A stretch of DNA of 22,373 nucleotides. Origin: DATDSR01 sp038062165 (GTDB lineage Bacteria; Patescibacteriota; Minisyncoccia; Phycocordibacterales; DATDSR01). The DNA is taken from NCBI GenBank assembly GCA_038062165.1, contig JBBTXQ010000053.1, positions 1 to 22,373 of the forward strand, written 5' to 3'. The position numbers were made by a program, and so were the translations under genes. The notes beneath the pieces are model-generated. The model did no database searches. It was not told the DNA's origin and saw nothing but the letters and a program-made list of their open reading frames with translations. Below, piece by piece: positions 12,765 to 20,478 of the stretch. Position 1 is the first letter of the stretch; each line of letters starts with the position of its first letter.

Positions 12765-12773
12765 TGATAAGAT
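12765..12773 (+). promoter_or_regulatory. Extended -10 promoter of the higB remnant
   Basis: TGA-TAAGAT (12765-12773) ends 6 nt before ATG 12780. The promoter of the toxin gene thus still looks intact although the coding part is broken. Confidence 0.45.
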
Positions 12774-12779
12774 TCGAGT

Positions 12780-12945
12780 ATGGACGTAAAATTGTTTGAT
12801 GAAAAAATAGAATCTTTTATAGTGGCACTAGATCCGATTACCAGGGCGAAAGTTACACGTCGGATTTATAAAGAAAACCGAAAAGACTCCCAAAGCAGAA
12901 CTTCTCATTGCTCGTAAGAAATATAATTTCTTGCAGTCTACATAA
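12780..12945 (+). pseudogene. HigB/Gp49-like toxin, internally deleted and frameshifted
   Basis: The N-terminal 27 residues (MDVKLFDEKIESFIVALDPI then TRAKVTR) match the beginning of Gp49/HigB-type RelE-superfamily toxins. The frame then leaves homology and stops at 12915-12917. In another frame, from 12862, GFIKKTEKTPKAELLIARKK matches the family's C-terminal end and stops at 12945. The middle of about 45-50 residues, including most of the catalytic sheet, is missing. The joint lies near 12861. This is a deletion remnant, not a simple frameshift. The antitoxin gene begins 22 nt after it and is intact. Confidence 0.8.
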
Positions 12946-12960
12946 CATATATGGTATACT
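12931..12960 (+). promoter_or_regulatory. Promoter of the HigA-like antitoxin inside the toxin remnant's end
   Basis: TTGCAG (12931-12936), 18 nt, TATACT (12955-12960) with extended TGG, then 7 nt to ATG 12968. Flanking CATATA (12948-12953) and TATATG (12965-12970) form an imperfect inverted repeat around GTATAC, a possible autoregulatory site. Confidence 0.5.
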
Positions 12961-12967
12961 TATGTAT

Positions 12968-13246
12968 ATGAAAAGCTTCAAACAATTAAAGAAAGAATTG
13001 CTTAAAGATCCTAAGTTCAAGCAAGCCTACGATGACCTGGGGCCGGAGTTCCGGCTTATCTCGCTTATGATTGAGCGACGGATTAAGCAGGGACTGACGC
13101 AGAAGCAATTGGCCAAGCAGTTGGGAACTAAGCAGTCTGCAATATCGCGCTTCGAAAGCGGCACTTATAATCCTAGCCTTGAGTGGATGCGCAACATGGC
13201 TCGCGCCCTCAACGCCGAGATCAAGATATCTATAGTGGCCAAGTAA
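12968..13246 (+). CDS. HigA-like Xre-family HTH antitoxin
   Basis: A 92-residue protein (94 if ATG 12962 is used). The N-terminal helix (KSFKQLKKELLKDPKFKQAY) is followed by an Xre-type helix-turn-helix at about residues 35-85: RRIKQGLTQKQLAKQLGTKQ with recognition helix KQSAISRFESGTYNPS. This is the usual antitoxin partner of Gp49/HigB toxins, encoded downstream of the toxin. ATG 12968 is preferred because it is 7 nt from the -10 box. With its toxin deleted it may persist as a regulator or as protection against related toxins. ComM follows after 16 nt with its own -10 box. Confidence 0.85.
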   Translation: MKSFKQLKKELLKDPKFKQAYDDLGPEFRLISLMIERRIKQGLTQKQLAKQLGTKQSAISRFESGTYNPSLEWMRNMARALNAEIKISIVAK

Positions 13247-13247
13247 T

Positions 13248-13256
13248 TGGTACAAT
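13248..13256 (+). promoter_or_regulatory. Extended -10 promoter of comM
   Basis: TGG-TACAAT (13248-13256) ends 6 nt before ATG 13263. It overlaps the last bases after the antitoxin stop codon. Confidence 0.5.
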
Positions 13257-13262
13257 ATCTGC

Positions 13263-14852
13263 ATGCTTGCCAAAGTACACTCGGCGCAAGTCTCTGGACT
13301 CAAGCCTGACATTATTGATGTAGAGGTAGATATCTCGCGCGGTTTGAAGTCTTTTTCTATTGTTGGCTTGCCGGACAAGAGTGTAGACGAGGCTAAAGAC
13401 AGGATTAGTGCGGCTATCAAGAATTCGGGCTTCTCGCCGCCGCAGAAAGGGAATATGAAAACTATCGTTAGCCTTGCGCCGGCAGATCTCAAGAAAGAAG
13501 GACCGGTTTTTGATTTAGCTATTGCCCTGGCGCACTTGCTGGCAACCAAAGAAGTTAGATTTGATCCCAAGAATAAGTTATTTGTTGGGGAACTTGGATT
13601 AGACGGCACGCTACGATCAGTGAAAGGCATACTCTTGATTGCCCAGAAAGCTCTCAAGCATGGCTACAAAGAACTCTACGTGCCAGTAGAGAACGCGGCC
13701 GAGGCGGCACTCATACCGGGCATATCAGTGTATGGTGTACACACACTCAAAGAATTGTGCGCACACTTATCTCCCGAGAGAGCACTCCGCGGTCCGACCG
13801 CTGAGTCAGCGGACAGACCGCCAATACAGCTAACTGCAACTCCGCGCACGCATGTGAAAGTAATGGAGAATCAAAGTGCGATTGACTTCGCTGATGTGCG
13901 CGGGCAAGAGACGGCCAAAAGGGGGTTGATAATTGCCGCGGCTGGGCGACACAATATCGCCATGTCCGGTCCTCCGGGCACGGGCAAAACAATGCTCGCC
14001 AAAGCCTTCGTGGGCATCTTGCCAGCCCTGCCATTTATTGAGATGCTCGAGGCAACGGGCATACACTCGGCGGCCGGGATACTCACAACCGGCGAATTCG
14101 TGACTCATCCGCCGTTGCGCGCGCCGCATCATACAAGTTCATATGTTGCTCTAGTGGGCGGAGGAGCGAACCCACGGCCAGGTGAGATTACACTTAGTCA
14201 TCATGGCGTGCTTTTCCTTGATGAGTTTCCGGAATTCGAGCGACGAGTAATCGAGGCTCTGCGTCAGCCACTCGAAGACAGAGTAGTGCACGTAGCGCGG
14301 GCCAAGGGCACACACGCCTTCCCAGCAAATTTTATATTAGTCGCAACCATGAACCCGTGCCCCTGCGGCAATCGCGGTTCGACTTCGCTCACCACAAGTG
14401 GCCATCGGAAAGAATGCATCTGTTCGCAAGTAGCATTACAGAAATATCAACGTAGAATTTCCGGTCCCATAATAGATCGCATTGATCTGTGGGTAGAAGT
14501 GCCGCAAGTTGATTACGAGAAATTGGGGCCGGCCAAGACTCTTGCTCAATCATCGAAAGATATTCGCACCCAGATAGCGAGGGCTCGCATGATCCAGAAA
14601 GAGCGTTTCGAAAATTCTAAATTCAAAACAAACAGTGAGATGGGAGTGAGGGACTTAGAAAAATTTGCTGTTCTTTCAGATATATGTAGGAAAGTTCTCA
14701 ATGAAAGTGCGAAAAGATTAGATCTATCTGCCAGGGGCTACCACAGAGTGATCAAACTCGCCCGCACAATAGCCGATCTAGCCGGAGTGAACCAAATAGC
14801 AGAGCCCCACTTACTCGAAGCATTGCAGTATCGCCCAAAAGCCCTCTATTGA
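13263..14852 (+). CDS. comM: ComM/YifB Mg-chelatase-like AAA+ ATPase
   Basis: A 529-residue AAA+ protein of the ComM (YifB) family, a hexameric helicase that promotes branch migration when transformed DNA is integrated. Order: ChlI-type N-terminal domain (about 1-170, with DISRGLKSFSIVGLPDKSVD), AAA+ core with Walker A GPPGTGKT near 236-243 and Walker B VLFLDEFPEF near 316-325, the cysteine-rich insert MNPCPCGNRG...CICS near 362-385, and the C-terminal Mg-chelatase domain with ARGYHRVIKLARTIADL. Length and motifs are normal. CPR bacteria often keep competence genes, so DNA uptake is plausible. The mRNA is probably leaderless. Confidence 0.95.
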   Translation: MLAKVHSAQVSGLKPDIIDVEVDISRGLKSFSIVGLPDKSVDEAKDRISAAIKNSGFSPPQKGNMKTIVSLAPADLKKEGPVFDLAIALAHLLATKEVRFDPKNKLFVGELGLDGTLRSVKGILLIAQKALKHGYKELYVPVENAAEAALIPGISVYGVHTLKELCAHLSPERALRGPTAESADRPPIQLTATPRTHVKVMENQSAIDFADVRGQETAKRGLIIAAAGRHNIAMSGPPGTGKTMLAKAFVGILPALPFIEMLEATGIHSAAGILTTGEFVTHPPLRAPHHTSSYVALVGGGANPRPGEITLSHHGVLFLDEFPEFERRVIEALRQPLEDRVVHVARAKGTHAFPANFILVATMNPCPCGNRGSTSLTTSGHRKECICSQVALQKYQRRISGPIIDRIDLWVEVPQVDYEKLGPAKTLAQSSKDIRTQIARARMIQKERFENSKFKTNSEMGVRDLEKFAVLSDICRKVLNESAKRLDLSARGYHRVIKLARTIADLAGVNQIAEPHLLEALQYRPKALY

Positions 14853-14898
14853 CAGAGAATAAATTCTAGTGTAAACAGGATCCTGGAAGGAGGATATC

Positions 14899-15435
14899 TT
14901 GAACACACAGAGCGATCTCAAAACGCAAATCAACGGGGTTGATGAACAAGTGATCAAACTCGATAGCGAGATCGAGACTACGCAAGGCGAGCTCGCTGGG
15001 ATGAAACAGCTCGTCATGCAAACCGAGGAGCAACTCTCGAGTATGCACACGAGCAAGGAGTCGCTTCTGCGTGAGAGAGAGGATCTGCTCGAACAACTTG
15101 AGATGCTTCGAGTGGCCCAGGCGGTCGAGCGATTGGAAGATGCGCTGGGCAGGACTCCTCGCCCCTTGAGAGCCCACGCTCTCGAGAAGATCGAAGCCTT
15201 CACAGTAAGGCTCTCGAGCCTGGGTGAGATACAGAATCCAAACGAGTCCCAACCAGAATTGGACCCCCCTCCCGGCCCGGGCGGATCAATCCTACTCGAG
15301 GGTGATGTTGTCGCTCCCGGAGAAACCTCTCCTGCCTCACCACCATCAATTGTAATGAGAAAGGTGGAGATGGAGAAGCCACCCGGATTCATAGCGAGGT
15401 TGGTGAGAAGGGGAGAACAACCCACCCCGGCTTAA
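14899..15435 (+). CDS. Coiled-coil protein of unknown function
   Basis: A 178-residue protein starting at TTG 14899, chosen because GGAAGGAGG (14885-14893 region) precedes it at normal spacing. Residues about 8-75 form a long coiled coil (LKTQINGVDEQVIKLDSEIE, then EEQLSSMHTSKESLLREREDL). Residues 75-110 are helical, and the C-terminal half is rich in P, G and E (PELDPPPGPGGS) and probably disordered, with a basic end. There is no signal peptide or transmembrane helix. It stands alone between comM and the giant gene, with its own ribosome site and intrinsic terminator. No function can be assigned. Confidence 0.7.
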   Translation: MNTQSDLKTQINGVDEQVIKLDSEIETTQGELAGMKQLVMQTEEQLSSMHTSKESLLREREDLLEQLEMLRVAQAVERLEDALGRTPRPLRAHALEKIEAFTVRLSSLGEIQNPNESQPELDPPPGPGGSILLEGDVVAPGETSPASPPSIVMRKVEMEKPPGFIARLVRRGEQPTPA

Positions 15436-15462
15436 TTTCGTCAGTTAGTCAGTTATTGCTTG

Positions 15463-15493
15463 GGTCCCGTGAACAACGGGGCCTTTTTCTTTT
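15463..15493 (+). terminator. Intrinsic terminator after the coiled-coil gene
   Basis: Stem GGTCCCGT (15463-15470) / ACGGGGCC (15476-15483), one G-T pair, loop GAACA, followed by TTTTTCTTTT. Confidence 0.85.
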
Positions 15494-15501
15494 ACCAAGT
15501 G

Positions 15502-15507
15502 TATAAT
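15502..15507 (+). promoter_or_regulatory. -10 box of the giant gene
   Basis: A perfect TATAAT, 16 nt before ATG 15524, giving a leader of about 10 nt. A weak AGAG lies in between. It begins right after the preceding terminator. Confidence 0.5.
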
Positions 15508-15523
15508 AAGAGAAAGTAAAACG

Positions 15524-18500
15524 ATGGAAAAAGAACAGACTGGAGATAAGACCGAAAAAGAAAGTGCCTTAAAACAAGAACTACGTGATTTCTCTACCCA
15601 AATAACCTATAAACTCTGGCGAGGGAGAGTAGACGAGCAAGAACTGGTAAAGATGCGAGTTGCCTTGGTGGCTCTAGGACGAAAAATTCGTGACACAGGG
15701 GAAGAATTACCTGAAGAGTTTTTTAACGCAGGAAACTCGATAAAAGAGAAAGCAACTGAACTCGGTATAAGTAACGAAAAGCTCGATGAATTAGTTGAGG
15801 TAGCAGAAGAAAAAGCGGTTAACGCTAAAAATCAATCTACTAAAACTGTCGATAGAATAGAAACGCTTCTCAACGCTCCCACTGGCACAGGGGCGGGGGA
15901 AGTTAAAGCGGGGGTGCAGGCTGTTGCCCAGTCAGTTAAAGATGTTCTGATAGAGAAAAGATTCAGTACCACACAAAAGATAGATCGTTTGCTCAAAATA
16001 CAAAATAGTTTCAAGGTGTTAGAAAACGGAAAAGTTAAAGAAGTTGGAGGGGAGCTCGTAGATTCTGCTCTCGACGAATTACTCGATGAGAAATTAGTTG
16101 ACATGCCCAGAGAAGTAGAAGCGGAAAGTCCATCGACAACTCCTCCTGTCAAAAAAGAAACAACCAGATTGTGGCCACCAGAGGGTGACCCATTTGAAAG
16201 AGACGAGCGCCGACTAGTCTTTACTCCTAGAGCAAAAACCGAGCGCCATTTCCAAAAAGTAGCGGATGCCGAGACGCACAGGGAACTGGCAATGGCCGTG
16301 AACGAAGCAAGCGAGGAAATACAGCCAGAGGACCTAGCCACTTTCGACGAAGCCGCAAGAGAAAAAGCTAAAGAACTAGAAAAAGAAGAGGTTCTTGAAC
16401 CAGAAATAGTGCCAGATCAAACTAAAGCTTTTAGAAACAAAGAAAACGACGTGGTAGATGTCATAGAAATAAAAACAGAGAAAGATGAAGAAGTTGCAGA
16501 ACCAATGAAAGAAATACTAGAAACGGAAACTATCATTGAAAAAAGAGAACGGAAGGTGCCCCCAGTAGGAGAAGTTTCCAGCTTAGTTTTCGAGCCTATT
16601 ACGACCAAACGCATGGAGAAGTTGCGTGAAATTCTTGCGAATGAGGGCTACCCTATCCCGGATGGTACAAGTGGAATAATCGAAGGAAGGCATAAAAAGG
16701 GCCCTGTAAGAGTTCAGTTTGAATTAAATAATGAAAAGTTATCAATTAAGGTATTGCAGGCGCCAGCAGGTTTTATTGGCCGAGGTATGGCTGAAAGTCA
16801 AATTAAAGAATGGATATTAAAAGCCTTCCCTGACCAAGAAAGTGAGTGGGAAGAAATAGAAGTAACATTACCCATCAAGAAAGTAAACAAAGAGACAGAT
16901 ACTCCTACGGTGACAGCAGAATCAGTTGATGAAAGTGAGTTGAGAAAAGAGAAAGTGGGAACTTTTGAGACACTCTCGGAAGGTCAGAAAGCGCTTGCAC
17001 TCGAGAATCTTAAGCAGGTTATGCTCGGCTTGGCTGAGGAAACGGGAGGAAATAAGTTGTCTGCAAATCGTGAAAAACGAATTCGCGAACGCGTAGAACT
17101 TCTAAGTAAATCGCCTAGCATAAATACCCCGGGACTCAAACATGTACTTAATCCACTTTTAGACGCGCATCACAAAACATTCAATACTATCGCCATCCAT
17201 GGCGCATATGCCCTAAGAGGGGCGTGGTATGGAATGACGCATGGTTATCAGGTGCGCAAGGCGCGCAAAGAAGCTTTTAACGAACTCGCATTAGATGAAA
17301 GCAAGAAGAAGGAATTACTTGATCAAATTGCAGAAGGCTTGAAGGGCGCTTGTATTGATGCGCGAGTTGGGTCGGATGGGAATGTTGAAATACTTTTTGC
17401 CGAAGATCTAAAAAGTCTGATTAGCAAAGAGAGGTATGGTGACATAAACGAATTAAACTTTTTTGCAAACGAATTTAGTAAAGTGCCATATGAATGGTCA
17501 CTGCCCAGTGCAACAGGATTGCAACGCAAGAAGTATGAGAGAGCTGAAAATAAATATTACGAAGTTCTTGGTAATGTAAAAGAAAAACTCAAACCTGATT
17601 ACCCCTCAATAAACTTGCGACTTGATGTAATAAATGAGCGGATTCGCACTCAACAACTTATTAGCAACCACCCTGAACTCGACAAAGAGCTTAGTCGCAT
17701 TCAGTCGCCGAAGTTTTGGCAAACAGTTGCCGAACGCGGTATCTATTTTGGAATGGGTAGGTTGCGTAGTTCATTCGTTGCCGCCACGCTTGGCACAGCT
17801 GGCATGCCCATCGTAGCTGTCACACTTGGTGCCTGGCGGGGTCTGCGGAAAGGGAAAGAGCAAATCCGTGGAGCTACTATAGAGAGTCGTCAAGGGAAAA
17901 AAGCTGGCGAAGAAGTGGTCAAACCAATGCGAGCAGACGCACTCGCGGAGGGCTTGAAAAAATTCACAGACAAATTCCGTACTCAACTTGAACACGATGG
18001 TTATCCAGACAGAAAACTGTATCAACAGTTATCTGTGATTGTAAAAAACGCGGAACTTGCCGTAATAGACGGACGAGTTAATTTCGGACAGGCCAATAAG
18101 CGTGTAACCAATCAATATCGTTTGCTTAATGAACTTAGTTTTGCCATTGCCACACTCCGGGCACAAGATGTAGACATTACTACTGCGGCAGGAATAGACG
18201 GCAGATTTGAGATCGTAGAAAGTGTGGCGGAAAAACGCCATGACAAGGCAGATAAAGTGCAAAATAAACTGATATTAAAAGCGGTCCTCAAGGGCGCCGC
18301 GTGGGGTGGGGCGTTTAGTTTACTGGGTAGAGCGTCGCGCTGGTTCTGGCCGCATGCCGAGGCGGGTCACGCGTCACCATCTCACGATACACTTGATACC
18401 GGCCATGTCACCACAGCGCCCGAAACATTCCCGAACGCAATCTCACAACCAGTACCAACGCCCGCACATGTTGAATTAAACATGCCCGCTCAAAACGAAA

Positions 18501-19138
18501 TTTCAACTACAATTCATGAGGGTTCGAGTGCTTGGCGCACAGCCAAGTCACTTGTGCAAGATAAAAATGAGTTTGCAAAGGCTTGGTCTAATCCCGAATC
18601 ACAAGTTATTTTCCCAGACGGCCACTGTGAACACATATCAAATGTAAATCTAGTGCACGAAGGCGACAAGTTAACATATGTAGCTGGCGGAAATGGGCAA
18701 GCTGGCCATTTTGAAATCAGAGCAGAAAGTGGCCTGAATATGGGGATAGAGGTACCGAAACAAGAAACTATATCTATACAAACCGAACATGCTGAATATC
18801 CCGAACAAACAATAAAGAGCGAACCACCAATAGATTCTTACCTGCACGGCCATCCTAGCGGAGAAGCGCCACCAGAAGTTATGACAACCCCTTCTGGTCA
18901 CGAACTTTCTGCAAAAGAAAGTAAGTTTGTGTTAGAAAATGATGTGTCCTTGAAAGAGTGGGATAAAATCGTGAAAGGAAAAGTAAAAATTAAAGATTTA
19001 CTAAAAGTAAATTCGGACAAAAAATACAAAAGGCTTGCAGAAATCTTGAAAAAGTGGCCAGAATTTTCCAATTTCAAAAAGATACCAAAGAAAATTGGTA
19101 AACTAACTCTTGAACAGTACTTAAAAACTAGACGCTAA
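15524..19138 (+). CDS. Giant (1204 aa) protein with two hydrophobic segments, unknown function
   Basis: Residues 1-400 are highly charged, E/K-rich and largely helical (RVDEQELVKMRVALVALGRK; long EEV.EPE stretches), probably coiled coil or disordered. Around 365-450 a compact mixed domain appears (MEKLREILANEGYPIPDGTS ... QIKEWILKAFPDQESEWEEI). Around 480-745 is a helical region. Hydrophobic glycine/alanine-rich segments lie at about 748-770 (SFVAATLGTAGMPIVAVTLG) and 918-935 (LKAVLKGAAWGGAFSLLG). After a spacer rich in P, H and T comes a small domain near 1000-1070 (SAWRTAKSLVQ, DGHCEHISNVNLVHEGDKL) and a lysine-rich end. I find no enzymatic motif. The topology suggests a large cytoplasmic part anchored at the membrane with an outside tail, but the segments could be amphipathic. 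It shares a terminator with the convergent LysM/M23 gene, so an envelope role is conceivable. Confidence 0.85.
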   Translation: MEKEQTGDKTEKESALKQELRDFSTQITYKLWRGRVDEQELVKMRVALVALGRKIRDTGEELPEEFFNAGNSIKEKATELGISNEKLDELVEVAEEKAVNAKNQSTKTVDRIETLLNAPTGTGAGEVKAGVQAVAQSVKDVLIEKRFSTTQKIDRLLKIQNSFKVLENGKVKEVGGELVDSALDELLDEKLVDMPREVEAESPSTTPPVKKETTRLWPPEGDPFERDERRLVFTPRAKTERHFQKVADAETHRELAMAVNEASEEIQPEDLATFDEAAREKAKELEKEEVLEPEIVPDQTKAFRNKENDVVDVIEIKTEKDEEVAEPMKEILETETIIEKRERKVPPVGEVSSLVFEPITTKRMEKLREILANEGYPIPDGTSGIIEGRHKKGPVRVQFELNNEKLSIKVLQAPAGFIGRGMAESQIKEWILKAFPDQESEWEEIEVTLPIKKVNKETDTPTVTAESVDESELRKEKVGTFETLSEGQKALALENLKQVMLGLAEETGGNKLSANREKRIRERVELLSKSPSINTPGLKHVLNPLLDAHHKTFNTIAIHGAYALRGAWYGMTHGYQVRKARKEAFNELALDESKKKELLDQIAEGLKGACIDARVGSDGNVEILFAEDLKSLISKERYGDINELNFFANEFSKVPYEWSLPSATGLQRKKYERAENKYYEVLGNVKEKLKPDYPSINLRLDVINERIRTQQLISNHPELDKELSRIQSPKFWQTVAERGIYFGMGRLRSSFVAATLGTAGMPIVAVTLGAWRGLRKGKEQIRGATIESRQGKKAGEEVVKPMRADALAEGLKKFTDKFRTQLEHDGYPDRKLYQQLSVIVKNAELAVIDGRVNFGQANKRVTNQYRLLNELSFAIATLRAQDVDITTAAGIDGRFEIVESVAEKRHDKADKVQNKLILKAVLKGAAWGGAFSLLGRASRWFWPHAEAGHASPSHDTLDTGHVTTAPETFPNAISQPVPTPAHVELNMPAQNEISTTIHEGSSAWRTAKSLVQDKNEFAKAWSNPESQVIFPDGHCEHISNVNLVHEGDKLTYVAGGNGQAGHFEIRAESGLNMGIEVPKQETISIQTEHAEYPEQTIKSEPPIDSYLHGHPSGEAPPEVMTTPSGHELSAKESKFVLENDVSLKEWDKIVKGKVKIKDLLKVNSDKKYKRLAEILKKWPEFSNFKKIPKKIGKLTLEQYLKTRR

Positions 19139-19171
19139 AAAGGATTCTTAGCCCTAAAGTAAACTCGGGCG

Positions 19172-19198
19172 AAACCCATTTACTAAAATGGGTTTTTA
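19172..19198. terminator. Bidirectional terminator between the giant gene and the M23 gene
   Basis: Perfect 10-bp stem AAACCCATTT (19172-19181) / AAATGGGTTT (19186-19195), 4-nt loop, with a T-run on the plus side (19193-19197). The TAG stop of the M23 gene lies in the loop, so the hairpin overlaps the coding end. Confidence 0.8.
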
Positions 19199-20228
19199 GC
19201 CCCGCGAACTTCGAAGTGTAAATGGGGACCGGTAGAGTTCCCGGTATTGCCCATCTCGGCAATCTTTTGCCCTTGAACAACATACCCTCCAGAAGTAACC
19301 ATAACCTTGCTCAAGTGGGCGTAAAGTGTTTGAGTACCATTGGGATGACCGATAACCACCATTAGACCATAGCCACCGTTCCAGCCACTACCACGAGCGA
19401 TAATTATTTCGCCGGAAGCGGCCGCAACCACTTGCGTACCAACAGGAGCACCTATGTCTATGCCGTTATTACCGTGAAGACCTTGAGTCTTGATGCCATT
19501 TGACGGTCGGGTGTAATAACCAACCATTTCTGGACCAGTGTATCTGACAACTCCCACTGAAGTTTTCGAACGAGGTGCGGGGCTGGGAGTAGAAATCACG
19601 CCATTCGGAATTACTACCTCATCACCCGCCACCAACTTCTCACCCTTCGCTAACCCATTGAAGTTTGAGATTTCGTCAACATCGCCTTTGTACTTCTTGG
19701 CAATACCGGCTAGAGTGTCGCCTTTTTTGACTGTGTAGCGTACGCCATTAACGGGCAAAATAATCAATTCTTGACCTTCGTGTATTACATTGCCGGCGGC
19801 TATGTCATTGGACCAACGGATAGTGTTGACGGATACTTCAAACATCTTGGCAATCGACGAGAGAGTGTCGCCTTCGCGCACTATATAACGGGCGATTTGA
19901 TCGCTATCTCTACTTGATTCAAAAATACTTGTGCCATCAGGCGAAACTGCGCTAACGAGAGCGTTGTTGTCAATGGCGATATCGGCATCACCAACTCCAG
20001 TCACATTCGGATTTGGATTAAGGGCCGCAACCAAGACAGAGGCGGTCTGATTGGGGTAAGTGCGGGGAGGTTCTTGGGCACTAACCGTAGGCATGAGGAA
20101 AGAGCCCATGATGGCGAACATCTGCAAACCCTTTATTTTGGCCCAAACTAGAGACTTTGGAGTGTTGGACCTTGAACCTTCATCTAAAATAAGCCTATTT
20201 TTAGCGGATAATCCTGATTTTCAGTCAT
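19183..20228 (-). CDS. LysM-LysM-M23 peptidase-family envelope protein with N-terminal frameshift
   Basis: The main frame encodes a signal-peptide-like segment (AKIKGLQMFAIMGSFLMPTV, then SAQ), two LysM domains (YIVREGDTLSSIAKMFEVSV and YTVKKGDTLAGIAKKYKGDV) that bind peptidoglycan, and a C-terminal M23 domain with LYAHLS and GPHLHFEVR. M23 enzymes cut peptidoglycan cross-bridges. The usual first zinc ligand (H four residues before D in HxxxD) is N here (NNGID), with a His two residues earlier, so catalysis is uncertain. The main frame has no good start: TTG 20127 falls within the signal peptide and homologous-looking sequence continues upstream. ATG 20228 opens a frame (MTENQDYPLK) that joins it by a -1 shift at the A5 tract 20202-20198, giving about 347 residues. 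Confidence 0.85.
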
Positions 20229-20268
20229 AAACGGCTCTATTAAGCCGTTTGCACAGTCATTCCTCCTT
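20229..20268 (-). promoter_or_regulatory. Shine-Dalgarno, micro-ORF and hairpin before the M23 start
   Basis: AAGGAGGA (20268-20261) is separated from ATG 20228 by 10 nt and a perfect 8-bp hairpin AAACGGCT/AGCCGTTT (20250-20229) that ends exactly at the ATG. Folding would bring the ribosome site to normal distance. A micro-ORF (ATG 20260 or GTG 20254, ending at TAA 20242-20240) lies between. Confidence 0.55.
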
Positions 20269-20282
20269 GTTGCTACCCGATA

Positions 20283-20311
20283 ATCTTATCTTTTCCAAAC
20301 CCTCAAGTCAA
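20283..20311 (-). promoter_or_regulatory. Promoter of the LysM-M23 gene
   Basis: On the minus strand TTGACT (20311-20306), 17 nt, TAAGAT (20288-20283). Transcription would begin near 20276, 8 nt before the Shine-Dalgarno. The -35 overlaps an arm of the inverted repeat 20308-20385. Confidence 0.5.
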
Positions 20312-20385
20312 CCCCATTAGAGGTCCGCAATGGTGATAACCATTACGGCGATTTTGCTTGCAAAATCTACCTCTAACGGGGTCAA
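20308..20385. repeat. Three-way-junction inverted-repeat element B
   Basis: Outer arms ACCCCATTAGAGGT (20311-20324) and ACCTCTAACGGGGT (20369-20382) pair with a single mismatch. They enclose two perfect hairpins, AATGGT/ACCATT (20329-20344) and GATTTTGC/GCAAAATC (20350-20367). The architecture copies element A at 5988-6072 without sequence identity. It sits in the 250-bp divergent gap between the M23 and phosphatase genes, which otherwise holds only the M23 promoter and leader. Confidence 0.65.
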
Positions 20386-20478
20386 TCCCTCAACTAGACA
20401 ATGTGTGAACTACTAAGAATGTCCTACGCCAGCAACTAAGTAAGATTTACGGAAGTTAAATGACGCGGAGGGTTCTCA

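Noticed and set aside
12448..13290. Shared MLAKVH N-termini at 12448 and 13263, suggesting a duplication
   Set aside because: Only about the first eight codons are alike and the proteins diverge at once; probably chance.
15832..16341. Long minus-strand frame inside the giant gene, and similar ones in pnp and comM
   Set aside because: Serine/leucine-rich shadow of an E/K-rich coding frame with no start signals.
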